From contig JADDPR010000531.1 of the NCBI GenBank assembly GCA_016781775.1, forward strand, positions 1-29,601: a stretch of DNA of 29,601 nucleotides, read 5' to 3'. The position numbers and the translations under genes were made by a program. The DNA is from Rubrobacter sp. (GTDB lineage: Bacteria; Actinomycetota; Rubrobacteria; Rubrobacterales; Rubrobacteraceae). Shown here one piece after another: positions 23,309 through 29,601 of this stretch; the first letter of the stretch is position 1; every line of letters begins with the position of its first letter. Below the pieces are notes generated by a model. That model had not been told where the DNA came from and made no database searches. It saw only the letters and a program-made list of their open reading frames with translations.

Positions 23309-24724
23309 ATGGGACGGTCGTGGCGCAACTTTTTCAGGAGGAGCAAGAAGGAGGAGGAACCCTCCGAGGTCGCCGTCGAGGCACCGGAGCAGGAACCTGC
23401 CGAAGTAGTTGAGCCTGAAGATTCCACCAACGGGCTTGCGGAGACCAGCGAGGTCGTAGAGGAGCCACCCATCGCGGAGGCGCCCGACGGAGACTCAGAA
23501 GCTCCCGTCCATGAGGTCACGGTCAGGGGGACCGAGGACGAGGAGGACTTCGCCCCGGAGCCCGAGATTGTCGAGCCGGAGCCCATAGAGGCGCGGGAGG
23601 CGGACGTCGTGGAGGCGACCCTGGTAGAGGGTGGGCCAGAGGACGAAGAACCCGAAGAGCCTCGCGGATGGTTCGGGCGGCGTCGGCGGCGGGGGATCGA
23701 GGATGAGGAGACCGTCTCCTCCCCCGAACCTGCGGGGCCCGTACAGGCGCGGGAAGCCGGGGTCATGGAGGCGGCCCCCGTGGAGGACGTGCCGGACGAT
23801 GAGGAGATGGAGGAGTCTCGCGGGTGGTTCGGGCGTCTGCGCAACGGTCTGAGCCGGAGCCGGGAGTCTTTTGTCGGGCAGCTCAACGCGGCGGTTGCGG
23901 AGTTCAAGGACGCCGACGACGAGGAGTTCTGGGAGAGGGTTGAGGAGATCCTCATAACCTCCGACGTCGGGGTGCCGACGACGGCGAAGCTCGTTGCGGA
24001 GCTGGAGCAGGAGGCGCTGGAGAAGAACATCACCAGCGGCAAGGAGCTCCGGGAGATCATGATTGAGCACGCCGCGCGCATCCTCGACAAGCCCGTCGAG
24101 CTCGACATCTCGCACAAGCCCACGGTGGTCCTCATGGTGGGGGTCAACGGAACGGGCAAGACGACGAATATCGGAAAGCTCGTCCACTTCCTGCCGGGGA
24201 ACGTCATGCTTGCGGCGGGCGACACGTTCCGGGCGGCGGCCATCGAGCAGTTGCAAATGTGGGGCGAGAGGACGGGGGCCAAGGTCGTAGCGCGCGAACG
24301 GGGCTCCGATTCGGCGTCGGTAGCGCACGACGCGGTCGAGGCGGCGAAATCGGACGGCGCGGACGTCTTGCTCATAGATACGGCTGGCAGGCTCCACACG
24401 AAGGTCAACCTCATGGCGGAGCTCGACAAGGTCAAGCGGGTCATAGAGCGCCAGCTTCCGGGGGCGCCGCACGAGGTCCTGCTCACGGTCGACGCTACGA
24501 CGGGTCAGAACGGCCTCAGGCAGGCGAAGCTCTTCCACGAGGTCGCGGGGGTCACCGGTATAATATTGACCAAGCTCGACGGGACGGCGAAGGGCGGTAT
24601 CGCGCTCGCCATAGCAAACGAGGTCGGGGTGCCGATCAAGATGATCTCGGTCGGCGAGCAGATCGGGGACCTGCACCCGTTCGAGGCTCGAGAGTTCGCG
24701 CAGGCGTTGTTTGGAGACTTGTAA
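23309..24724 (+). CDS. ftsY: Signal recognition particle receptor FtsY
   Basis: Membrane-associated GTPase that receives the SRP-ribosome complex. Of 471 residues, about 1-170 form a Glu/Asp/Pro-rich acidic A domain. The NG domain runs from about 171 to the end: RGWFGRLRNGLSRSRESF (amphipathic lipid-contacting helix), GVNGTGKTT (G1), DTFRAAAIEQL, DTAGRLHTKVNLM (G3) and TKLDGTAKGG (G4). The A domain contains a duplication: residues 95-127 recur 52 residues later at 147-179, about two-thirds identical by eye, each ending RGWFGR followed by basic residues. The extreme N terminus (WRNFFRRSKK) is another aromatic-basic patch. The nearest binding site (GGGAG) is about 15 bases from the ATG, so translation start efficiency may be low. 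Confidence 0.95.
   Translation: MGRSWRNFFRRSKKEEEPSEVAVEAPEQEPAEVVEPEDSTNGLAETSEVVEEPPIAEAPDGDSEAPVHEVTVRGTEDEEDFAPEPEIVEPEPIEAREADVVEATLVEGGPEDEEPEEPRGWFGRRRRRGIEDEETVSSPEPAGPVQAREAGVMEAAPVEDVPDDEEMEESRGWFGRLRNGLSRSRESFVGQLNAAVAEFKDADDEEFWERVEEILITSDVGVPTTAKLVAELEQEALEKNITSGKELREIMIEHAARILDKPVELDISHKPTVVLMVGVNGTGKTTNIGKLVHFLPGNVMLAAGDTFRAAAIEQLQMWGERTGAKVVARERGSDSASVAHDAVEAAKSDGADVLLIDTAGRLHTKVNLMAELDKVKRVIERQLPGAPHEVLLTVDATTGQNGLRQAKLFHEVAGVTGIILTKLDGTAKGGIALAIANEVGVPIKMISVGEQIGDLHPFEAREFAQALFGDL
23591..23845 (+). repeat. In-frame imperfect tandem duplication within ftsY (156-base period)
   Basis: The segment starting GCGCGGGA at 23591 is repeated from 23747, exactly 156 bases (52 codons) later, keeping the frame. 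About 33 codons in each copy align without gaps. They encode AREAxVxEA..., an acidic run, and RGWFGR plus basic residues. The remaining 19 codons of each period do not align well by eye. Confidence 0.75.
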
Positions 24725-24726
24725 GT

Positions 24727-26076
24727 ATGTTCGATACCTTAAGCGATAGGCTAGGTTCGGCCCTCGAAGGGGTACGCGGCAGCGGCAACCTCACCGAGGA
24801 CCAGGTAAAGAAGGTTACCCGCGAGATCCGTCTGGCCCTTCTGGAGGCCGACGTAAACTACGGGGTCGTCAAGGAGTTTGTCGGGAACGTCCGCGAGCGC
24901 GCGACGGGGGCGGAGGTCTCTAAGGCGCTCTCCCCGGGACAGCAGATCGTCAAGATCGTCAACGAGGAACTCGCCACCCTTATGGGCGGCACCTCGAGCA
25001 AGCTGTCGTTCGCCTCGCGGCCCCCGACGGTCGTTATGCTCGCGGGCCTCAACGGCCACGGCAAGACGACGACCGCCGGGAAGCTCGCGCTCTTCGCCAG
25101 AAAACAGGGGAAGAACCCGTATCTCGTCGCGTGCGACACGTACAGGCCCGCGGCCATAGATCAGCTTCAGCAGATCGGGCGCGAACTCGGCGTGCCGGTG
25201 TACGCGGAGGGGACGGAGCCTACCCCCGAGGAGATCGCCGAGCGGGGCGTAAAGGCCGCGCGGGACGGCGGCTACGACTTCGTTATCGTTGACACGGCGG
25301 GCCGTCAGGTCGTGGATCAGGACCTTATGGACGAGATAAAGCGGGTGCGTTCCGCGGTAAGGCCGCACTCAGTCCTGCTCGTCCTCGACGTGGTGACGGG
25401 CCAGAACGCCGTCGAGATCGCCGAGGTCTTCAAGGAGTACGTGGACTACGACGGGATGGTCCTGACGAAGCTCGACGGTGATGCCCGGGGGGGTGCGGCT
25501 TTGAGCGTCGTCTCCGTGACGGACCGGCCGATCAAGTTCGCCTCCGAGGGCGAGAAGATGAGCGAGTTCGACTACTTCTACCCGGACCGGATGGCAGGGC
25601 GCATCCTGGGGATGGGAGACGTCCTCACGCTCATCGAGAAGGCCGAAGGCCAGATGGACCAGCGGGAGGCCGAGGCCCAGAGCAAGAAGCTTCTGGCCGG
25701 GAAGTTCGACTTCGAGGACTTCCTCAAGCAGATGCAGATGATCAAGAAGATGGGCCCGTTGTCGAGCCTGCTCGGCATGATCCCGGGCCTCAGCAAGCAG
25801 CTTCAAGGCGCGAACCTGGACGATATTGACGACAAGGCGCTCGGCAGGGTCGAGGCGATGATAACCTCTATGACGGTGCAGGAGCGTCGCAACCCGAAGC
25901 TGTTGCAGAACCCGAGCCGGGCGCGTAGGATTGCCCGCGGCTCCGGGTCGACTCAGCAAGACGTGCAGAAGCTCGTCAAGCAGTTCGGTCAGATGCAGAA
26001 GATGATGAAGCAGATGGGTAAGGGCGGTAGCGGCGGGGGCATCCCCAAGCGCATGCCCCGGATGCCCTTCAGGTAG
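24727..26076 (+). CDS. ffh: Signal recognition particle protein Ffh
   Basis: Binds signal peptides and 4.5S RNA and pairs with FtsY for co-translational membrane targeting. The 449 residues comprise an N domain (1-90), a G domain with G1 GLNGHGKTT (107-115), DTYRPAAIDQL, DTAGRQVVDQDLM and TKLDGDARGGAAL, and a Met-rich M domain (about 300-449) with RRIARGSGSTQQDV and MQKMMKQMGKGG. G1 is unusual: most Ffh have GLQG(S/A)GKTT, while this has Asn109, the FtsY-type residue, and His111. ATG 24727 follows GGAGACTTG and lies 2 bases after the ftsY stop; upstream in-frame starts fall inside ftsY. Confidence 0.96.
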   Translation: MFDTLSDRLGSALEGVRGSGNLTEDQVKKVTREIRLALLEADVNYGVVKEFVGNVRERATGAEVSKALSPGQQIVKIVNEELATLMGGTSSKLSFASRPPTVVMLAGLNGHGKTTTAGKLALFARKQGKNPYLVACDTYRPAAIDQLQQIGRELGVPVYAEGTEPTPEEIAERGVKAARDGGYDFVIVDTAGRQVVDQDLMDEIKRVRSAVRPHSVLLVLDVVTGQNAVEIAEVFKEYVDYDGMVLTKLDGDARGGAALSVVSVTDRPIKFASEGEKMSEFDYFYPDRMAGRILGMGDVLTLIEKAEGQMDQREAEAQSKKLLAGKFDFEDFLKQMQMIKKMGPLSSLLGMIPGLSKQLQGANLDDIDDKALGRVEAMITSMTVQERRNPKLLQNPSRARRIARGSGSTQQDVQKLVKQFGQMQKMMKQMGKGGSGGGIPKRMPRMPFR

Positions 26077-26119
26077 TCCTCGGCAAGGATTCGAAAGACA
26101 AACGAGAGGTGAGAAGAGA

Positions 26120-26362
26120 ATGGCAGTAAAGATCAGGCTGGCCAGGCATGGCTCGAAGAAGGCCCCCTTCTACAGGATAGTGGTGGCCGACGCGAGGAGC
26201 CCACGCGACGGCGCGTTTATCGACAGGGTCGGCACGTACAACCCGAGGACCCAGCCCTCCGACATCAAGGTCGACGTCGAGAAGGCGAAGGAGTGGCTCG
26301 GCAAGGGCGCCCAGCCGACCGACCAGGTCCGCAAGCTCCTGAAGATCTCCGGCGCCCTCTAG
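26120..26362 (+). CDS. rpsP: Small ribosomal subunit protein bS16
   Basis: An 80-residue 30S protein beginning MAVKIRLARHGSKKAPFYRI, with ADARSPRDGAFIDRVGTYNP and the C-terminal region WLGKGAQPTDQVRKLL, all diagnostic of bS16. GAGAGGTGAGAAGAG precedes the ATG. It opens the conserved rpsP-khpA-rimM-trmD-rplS cluster. Confidence 0.97.
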   Translation: MAVKIRLARHGSKKAPFYRIVVADARSPRDGAFIDRVGTYNPRTQPSDIKVDVEKAKEWLGKGAQPTDQVRKLLKISGAL

Positions 26363-26379
26363 GCTCCCGAGGAGAACCT

Positions 26380-26619
26380 TTGCGCCAGCTCGAAAATCTC
26401 CTCCTGTTTCTCGCCCGCCAGCTCGTCGACGAGCCGGACAAGGTCGAGGTGACGGGCCAGGAGACCGATTCGCGCGTCGACCTCACGCTACGCGTCGCCG
26501 AGGGCGACGTCGGCAAGGTCATCGGTAAGGGCGGGCGGATCGTGAAGGCGATACGCATCGTTATGAAGGCGGCCTCCGTTAAGGCACAGAAGCGTGTCAA
26601 CGTGGAGGTGGCGGACTAG
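26380..26619 (+). CDS. khpA: KH-domain RNA-binding protein KhpA (YlqC family)
   Basis: A 79-residue single type II KH domain protein. The RNA-contacting GxxG loop is in VIGKGGRIVKAIR (about 48-60). In other bacteria KhpA pairs with KhpB/Jag and affects cell division and RNA regulation; that partner is not in this window. The TTG at 26380 follows CGAGGAGAA and gives the family N terminus (RQLENLLLFLARQLVDEP). Longer in-frame versions starting within rpsP are rejected. It sits in its usual place between rpsP and rimM. Confidence 0.92.
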   Translation: MRQLENLLLFLARQLVDEPDKVEVTGQETDSRVDLTLRVAEGDVGKVIGKGGRIVKAIRIVMKAASVKAQKRVNVEVAD

Positions 26620-26624
26620 AGGCC

Positions 26625-27143
26625 GTGACCCGTCTCGAAGATCGCTCGGGCCTCTCCGATCCCATCGTGATCGGCGTCGTCGCTACGCCGCACGGGGTAC
26701 GGGGCACGCTGCGTGTGAAGCCCACCGGTTCCGGGCGCCACCTCAGGGAGGGCGTGGAACCTCTCGTCGGTGACGCGCGACGGCGTATTCTCAGATCCCG
26801 CGAGACCCCGAAGGGGTTCCTCCTAGACGTCGAAGGCGTGACGGATCGGTCGGAGGCGGCGGCCTTGCGGGGCGCGGAGATCGTGCTGGATCGGGCCGAG
26901 CTGGACCCGCCGGAGGAGGACGAGTTCTACGTCGGGGACCTCGTCGGCCTCGAAGCTTACGACGCCGAGAGCGGCGAGCAGGTTGGGGCGGTGACGCACG
27001 TCTTCCCTACGCCCGCGCACGACGTTCTCGTGGTGTCCGGGGACGATGAGGAAGCATACGTGCCTTTTACGCTCGAGCACGTACCCGAGGTCGACCCCGA
27101 GGGCGGACGCATATCGGTGAAACGGCTCGAGATAGGGGAGTAG
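26625..27143 (+). CDS. rimM: Ribosome maturation factor RimM
   Basis: Assists assembly of the 30S head around bS19. The 172-residue product has the N-terminal RimM barrel with IGVVATPHGVRGTLRV (about 16-31), and the PRC-barrel C-terminal half starting DEFYVGDLVGLEAYD, with DVLVV and YVPFTLEHV. The GTG start is 5 bases after khpA, with GGAGG within the khpA 3' end. Position before trmD is standard. Confidence 0.95.
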   Translation: MTRLEDRSGLSDPIVIGVVATPHGVRGTLRVKPTGSGRHLREGVEPLVGDARRRILRSRETPKGFLLDVEGVTDRSEAAALRGAEIVLDRAELDPPEEDEFYVGDLVGLEAYDAESGEQVGAVTHVFPTPAHDVLVVSGDDEEAYVPFTLEHVPEVDPEGGRISVKRLEIGE

Positions 27144-27150
27144 GGCTTCC

Positions 27151-27906
27151 GTGGGTTCGATCGACGTCTTCTGCGTCTTCCCGGAGGCGGTGGAGGCGAC
27201 CGTGCGCGTCGGGGTGGTCGGGCGGGCGATCGAGCGCGGCCTGGTTGGGTTTCGGGCGTTCGACCTCAGGGACTTCTCGCCGAACGGCAGGATCGACGAC
27301 GCGCCGTTCGGCGGTGGTGCCGGGATGGTGGTGCGGGTCGACGTCGTCGCGCGGGCCTTCGAGGAGGTTTATGGCGTACCCGCGAGGGAGGTTCGCGGGG
27401 GGCGGCGCGTCATACTGACGGAGCCTGGCGGGCGGACCCTGGATCAGGGATACGTCGGGGAGGCCGCGGCGGGGCTCGCGGACGGCGGTGACGTCGCTGT
27501 CGTTTGCGGTCGTTACGGCGGGGTGGACGAGCGGGTGCGGGCGCATCTCGCCACGGAGGCCGTCTCGTTGGGGCCCTTCGTGTTGTCGGGCGGGGAGATC
27601 GTGGCTGCGGCCTTCTCGGACGCCGTTATCCGGACGCTCGACGGGGTGCTGGGAAACTCGGAGAGTTTGGAGGGGGAGTCGTTCTCGGAGGAGGGTGTCG
27701 TCGGGCCGCCGGTGTACACGAGGCCCGCCGCCTGGGATGGAGAGGCTGTGCCGGGCGTGCTATTATCCGGCAACCATCGAGAGATCCGCGCCTGGCGCGA
27801 GGGAGAGTCCCGCAATCGGGCTCGGGCCAGGGCGGGGGCGACGGGGGACCGCGCGTCCTCCTCGTCAGAAGCTCCGGAAGTCACCCACAAGGAAGGAAAG
27901 CAATGA
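27151..27906 (+). CDS. trmD: tRNA (guanine37-N1)-methyltransferase TrmD
   Basis: Methylates G37 next to the tRNA anticodon, preventing +1 frameshifts. The 251-residue SPOUT methyltransferase shows DDAPFGGGAGMVV, LTEPGGRTLDQ, VVCGRYGGVDERV, LGPFVLSGGEIV (SAM-binding knot), LGNSESLEGESF, YTRPAAWDG and LSGNHREIRAWR. The last 30 or so residues are a Ser/Arg-rich tail. FCVFPEAVEA replaces the common FPEMF. The GTG start is 7 bases after rimM. Its stop overlaps the rplS ATG (ATGA). Confidence 0.95.
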   Translation: MGSIDVFCVFPEAVEATVRVGVVGRAIERGLVGFRAFDLRDFSPNGRIDDAPFGGGAGMVVRVDVVARAFEEVYGVPAREVRGGRRVILTEPGGRTLDQGYVGEAAAGLADGGDVAVVCGRYGGVDERVRAHLATEAVSLGPFVLSGGEIVAAAFSDAVIRTLDGVLGNSESLEGESFSEEGVVGPPVYTRPAAWDGEAVPGVLLSGNHREIRAWREGESRNRARARAGATGDRASSSSEAPEVTHKEGKQ

Positions 27907-28229
27907 TCACAAACGATACGATTACGCCCATCGACGTCGATTTCCGCCCCGGCGACACCGTACGGGTCCAGTACAGGGTTATCGAGGGGAACCGCGAACG
28001 CATACAGAACTTCGAGGGGCTATGCATCGCGCGCAAGGGCGGCGGTATAAACGAGACCTTTATGGTCCGTAAGAACTCCTTCGGGGTCGCGGTCGAGCGC
28101 GTCTTCCCGCTCTACTCGCCGAAGATAGCTAAGATAGAGGTCGTCTCCCGCGGTGCCGTCCGTCGGGCGAAGCTCTACTACATCCGCGAGAAGATCGGCA
28201 AGAAGGCCCGCGTCAAGAAGGCCAAGTAG
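27903..28229 (+). CDS. rplS: Large ribosomal subunit protein bL19
   Basis: A 108-residue 50S protein at the subunit interface. Family features are FRPGDTVRVQYRVIEGNRER, QNFEGLCIARKGGGINETF, VRKNSFGVAVERVFP, and the basic C terminus. The ATG overlaps the trmD TGA and has AAGGAAAG upstream, inside trmD; longer in-frame starts are read-through of trmD sequence and rejected. Confidence 0.97.
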   Translation: MITNDTITPIDVDFRPGDTVRVQYRVIEGNRERIQNFEGLCIARKGGGINETFMVRKNSFGVAVERVFPLYSPKIAKIEVVSRGAVRRAKLYYIREKIGKKARVKKAK

Positions 28230-28250
28230 CCTCCTCGTCGTTGTAGCGAG

Positions 28251-28883
28251 ATGTCCCAACCGAAGAGAGGGCGCCGCCGGAAGGACCCGAGCGGCGCCCT
28301 CTACGCGTTCGATGCCTGCTACATCGTTGGCCGCGGCGGACCGCTCGCGGGGGCGGACGAGGCGGGACGCGGCGCTTTGGCCGGTCCCCTGGTCGCGGCG
28401 GCGGTCGTGCTCGGAGGGGAGAAGCTGGCCGGTCTCAACGACTCCAAGGCTCTGGGGGAGTGCGCGCGGGAAGAGCTTTTTCGGCGGGTCGTCGCAACTG
28501 CCCGCGCCGTCTCGGCCGTTTCGTTTCCGGCGTGGTGGATAGACCGTTACGGCGTCGGGAGGGCGAATCGCGAGGCGCTTCTCCGCGCCCTCGAAGGTGT
28601 CTTTCCCCATTCGGGGTGTGCCCTTGCCGACGGGACCCTGAAGCTCGGGCCGGCGGTGGAGTGCATGCCTCGGGCAGACGGCAAGAGCGCCGCGGTGGCG
28701 GCGGCGAGCGTCGTGGCGAAGGTGTTGCGGGACCATGCAATGGGGGTGCTGGCCGACGAGCACCCCGGGTACGGCTTCGAGCGCAACCGGGGCTACGGGA
28801 CCCTGGAGCACCGCCTCTCTCTGCGGGAGGCCGGGCCTTGCGTTGTGCACCGCCTCAGTTATGCGGGGGTGCTTCCGGCGTGA
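28251..28883 (+). CDS. rnhB: Ribonuclease HII
   Basis: Cleaves RNA in RNA-DNA hybrids and at single ribonucleotides in DNA. The 210-residue product has the four acidic catalytic residues Asp36 and Glu37 (GADEAGRGALAGP), Asp127 (LADGT) and Asp161 (VAKVLRD), with LNDSKALGE and YGFERNRGYGTLEH. A basic N-terminal extension (KRGRRRK) precedes the fold. No strong binding site precedes the ATG. The 3' end overlaps yraN by 4 bases (GTGA). Confidence 0.95.
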   Translation: MSQPKRGRRRKDPSGALYAFDACYIVGRGGPLAGADEAGRGALAGPLVAAAVVLGGEKLAGLNDSKALGECAREELFRRVVATARAVSAVSFPAWWIDRYGVGRANREALLRALEGVFPHSGCALADGTLKLGPAVECMPRADGKSAAVAAASVVAKVLRDHAMGVLADEHPGYGFERNRGYGTLEHRLSLREAGPCVVHRLSYAGVLPA

Positions 28884-29241
28884 GCAACCGCGAGACGGGC
28901 ATGCTTGGAGAGTCGATCGCGCTTCGGTATCTCGTCGACAAGGGGTACGAGGTCGTGGAGAGAAACTACCGGACCCGGTACGGAGAGATCGACCTGATCC
29001 TGCGTGGGGCGCAAGCGTTGGTTTTTGTCGAGGTGAAAGCCCGGCGAGGAACCGGATTCGGGGATCCGCTGGAGGCCGTAACCCCCGGGAAGCAGGCCCG
29101 GGTGCGTTCGATGCGGAGGCCTATCTGGCCGAACGGGGGGCTGCATTTGCGGAGGCGTTCGAGGAGATCCGGTTCGATGCGGTAGGCGTGCTCGTAGGGG
29201 AAGGGGCTACGGAGGTCCGGCACGTCGAGGACGCCTTCTGA
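28880..29241 (+). pseudogene. yraN: YraN (UPF0102) endonuclease-like protein, apparently frameshifted
   Basis: From GTG 28880 the frame encodes the family core: GMLGESIALRYLVDKGYEVV, NYRTRYGEIDLILR, LVFVEVKAR and GDPLEAVTPGKQARVR. After about 29107 this frame loses family resemblance and stops at 29185. The expected C-terminal part (AEAYLAERG, then IRFDAVGVL and VRHVEDAF) continues in the -1 frame to TGA 29241. One extra base near 29105-29113 would restore a 120-residue product, the normal length. Thus either a true 1-base deletion or a sequencing error. YraN resembles Holliday-junction-resolvase-fold nucleases; its role is unclear. The order rnhB, yraN, comM is conserved. Confidence 0.85.
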
Positions 29242-29397
29242 GGGCCGCGCAGCGTATGGTTGGGGCATGTCTCGTCGCGAGTAATTTAGCAAGTTGGTAC
29301 AATTCGGCGTCCAAGATAGCTCCATGCTCCGTTGGTGCGTAGCATGAATTGTGGAGCACGTAAGTAGGGCCACAGTAAAGGGTCGGTGCGCGGCGTA
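29242..29397 (+). promoter_or_regulatory. Lower-GC intergenic region with extended -10 promoter and inverted repeats before comM
   Basis: TGGTACAAT (29295-29303) is an extended -10 (TGn plus TACAAT), without a clear -35. Downstream, CATGCT (29323-29328) can pair with AGCATG (29341-29346), and GCTC (29319-29322) with GAGC (29354-29357). ACAATTC (29299-29305), overlapping the -10, is an exact inverted repeat of GAATTGT (29346-29352). The region is visibly richer in A/T than the surrounding genes. No protein gene or tRNA is seen in it. Confidence 0.45.
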
Positions 29398-29601
29398 GTG
29401 TCTGTGTGCAGGGTTCGAAGTCTGGCTTTGCTGGGTGTGGATGCCTTACCGGTCGAGGTCGAGGTAGACGTCGGCGCAGGGCTTCCCGGCTTCACCATTG
29501 TCGGGCTGCCGGACGCGGCGGTGCAGGAGGCGAGGGAGAGGGTCCGGGTCGCCATCTCCAACAGCGGATACAAGTTCCCGACGAAGAAGGTCATAGTCAA
29601 T
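29398..29601 (+). CDS. comM: YifB/ComM-family Mg chelatase-like AAA ATPase (N-terminal part, runs off window)
   Basis: Only the first 68 codons are present. The sequence LLGVDALPVEVEVDV, GLPGFTIVGLPDAAVQEARE, VRVAISNSGYKFP and KKVIVN is the diagnostic N-terminal domain of the ComM/YifB family. ComM is a branch-migration helicase acting in natural transformation in some bacteria; in others its role is unknown. The GTG at 29398 or the one at 29404 may be the start; AAAGGG about 20 bases upstream is a poor binding site for either. Confidence 0.9.
   Translation, partial: MSVCRVRSLALLGVDALPVEVEVDVGAGLPGFTIVGLPDAAVQEARERVRVAISNSGYKFPTKKVIVN

Noticed and set aside
29081..29112. Possible programmed -1 frameshift site in yraN
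   Set aside because: The C-run and G-run near ACCCCCGGGA do not form an X XXY YYZ heptamer in the zero frame, and no downstream pseudoknot is evident. YraN is not known to be recoded. Mutation or sequencing error is simpler.
29411..29425. GGTTCGAAGTC resembling a tRNA T-loop
   Set aside because: Flanking bases do not form the five-pair T stem, and no D, anticodon or acceptor arms fit. It lies within the comM coding start.
1..29601. Mobile elements, CRISPR arrays, toxin-antitoxin or defence genes
   Set aside because: No transposase, integrase, direct-repeat array or defence-family motif was seen in any frame, and base composition is even apart from a few intergenic gaps.

Overview
The window is a dense, GC-rich (by eye about two-thirds G+C), almost entirely plus-strand block of housekeeping genes. 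Gene content and order point to an actinobacterium (Actinomycetota). The order recG, rsmD, coaD, a SepIVA-like coiled-coil gene, DUF177, rnc, smc, ftsY, ffh, rpsP, KH protein, rimM, trmD, rplS, rnhB, yraN, comM is that of mycobacteria and relatives. A complete bacterial type II fatty-acid cluster with fabZ is embedded between rpmF and rnc, as in Firmicutes. That mix, plus frequent TTG and GTG starts, suggests a deep-branching lineage such as Rubrobacter. This assignment is inference; no rRNA is present.

Layout. 1-97: tail of a sigma-factor-like gene. 189-869: rpe. 897-4663: riboflavin operon ribD-ribE-ribBA-ribH, with its own promoter, an FMN riboswitch whose closing helix overlaps the ribD ribosome binding site, and a strong terminator shared with the convergent rpmB. 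5078-9676: fakA-degV(fakB)-recG, overlapping genes. 9715-10550: a small coupled leader ORF and a TSUP-family permease. 10602-11726: a single reading frame joining RsmD and CoaD. 11743-12901: SepIVA-like protein, DUF177 protein, rpmF. 12943-18547: plsX-fabH-fabD-fabZ-fabG-acpP-fabF. 18560-19810: rnc and an unrecognised lipoprotein. 19979-26076: smc, ftsY, ffh. 26120-29241: rpsP, khpA, rimM, trmD, rplS, rnhB and a frameshifted yraN. 29398-end: start of comM behind a lower-GC structured leader.

Functional links. The rib genes convert GTP and ribulose 5-phosphate (one isomerisation step from rpe) to riboflavin. FakA and DegV/FakB make acyl-phosphate from free fatty acids, the same intermediate that PlsX makes from the acyl-ACP produced by the fab genes, so the window holds both feeds into phospholipid synthesis. 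CoaD makes the dephospho-CoA precursor of the ACP prosthetic group. ffh and ftsY form the SRP pathway. The remaining genes are ribosome and RNA maturation factors.

No mobile element, CRISPR array, phage gene, tRNA or rRNA is visible, and no obvious new multi-gene system. The points most worth checking are the RsmD-CoaD fusion, the yraN frameshift, the FtsY N-terminal duplication, the set of apparently leaderless promoters, the two short leader ORFs, the structured region before comM, and core-motif substitutions in Ffh and RecG. No stretch longer than about 300 bases lacks a gene.
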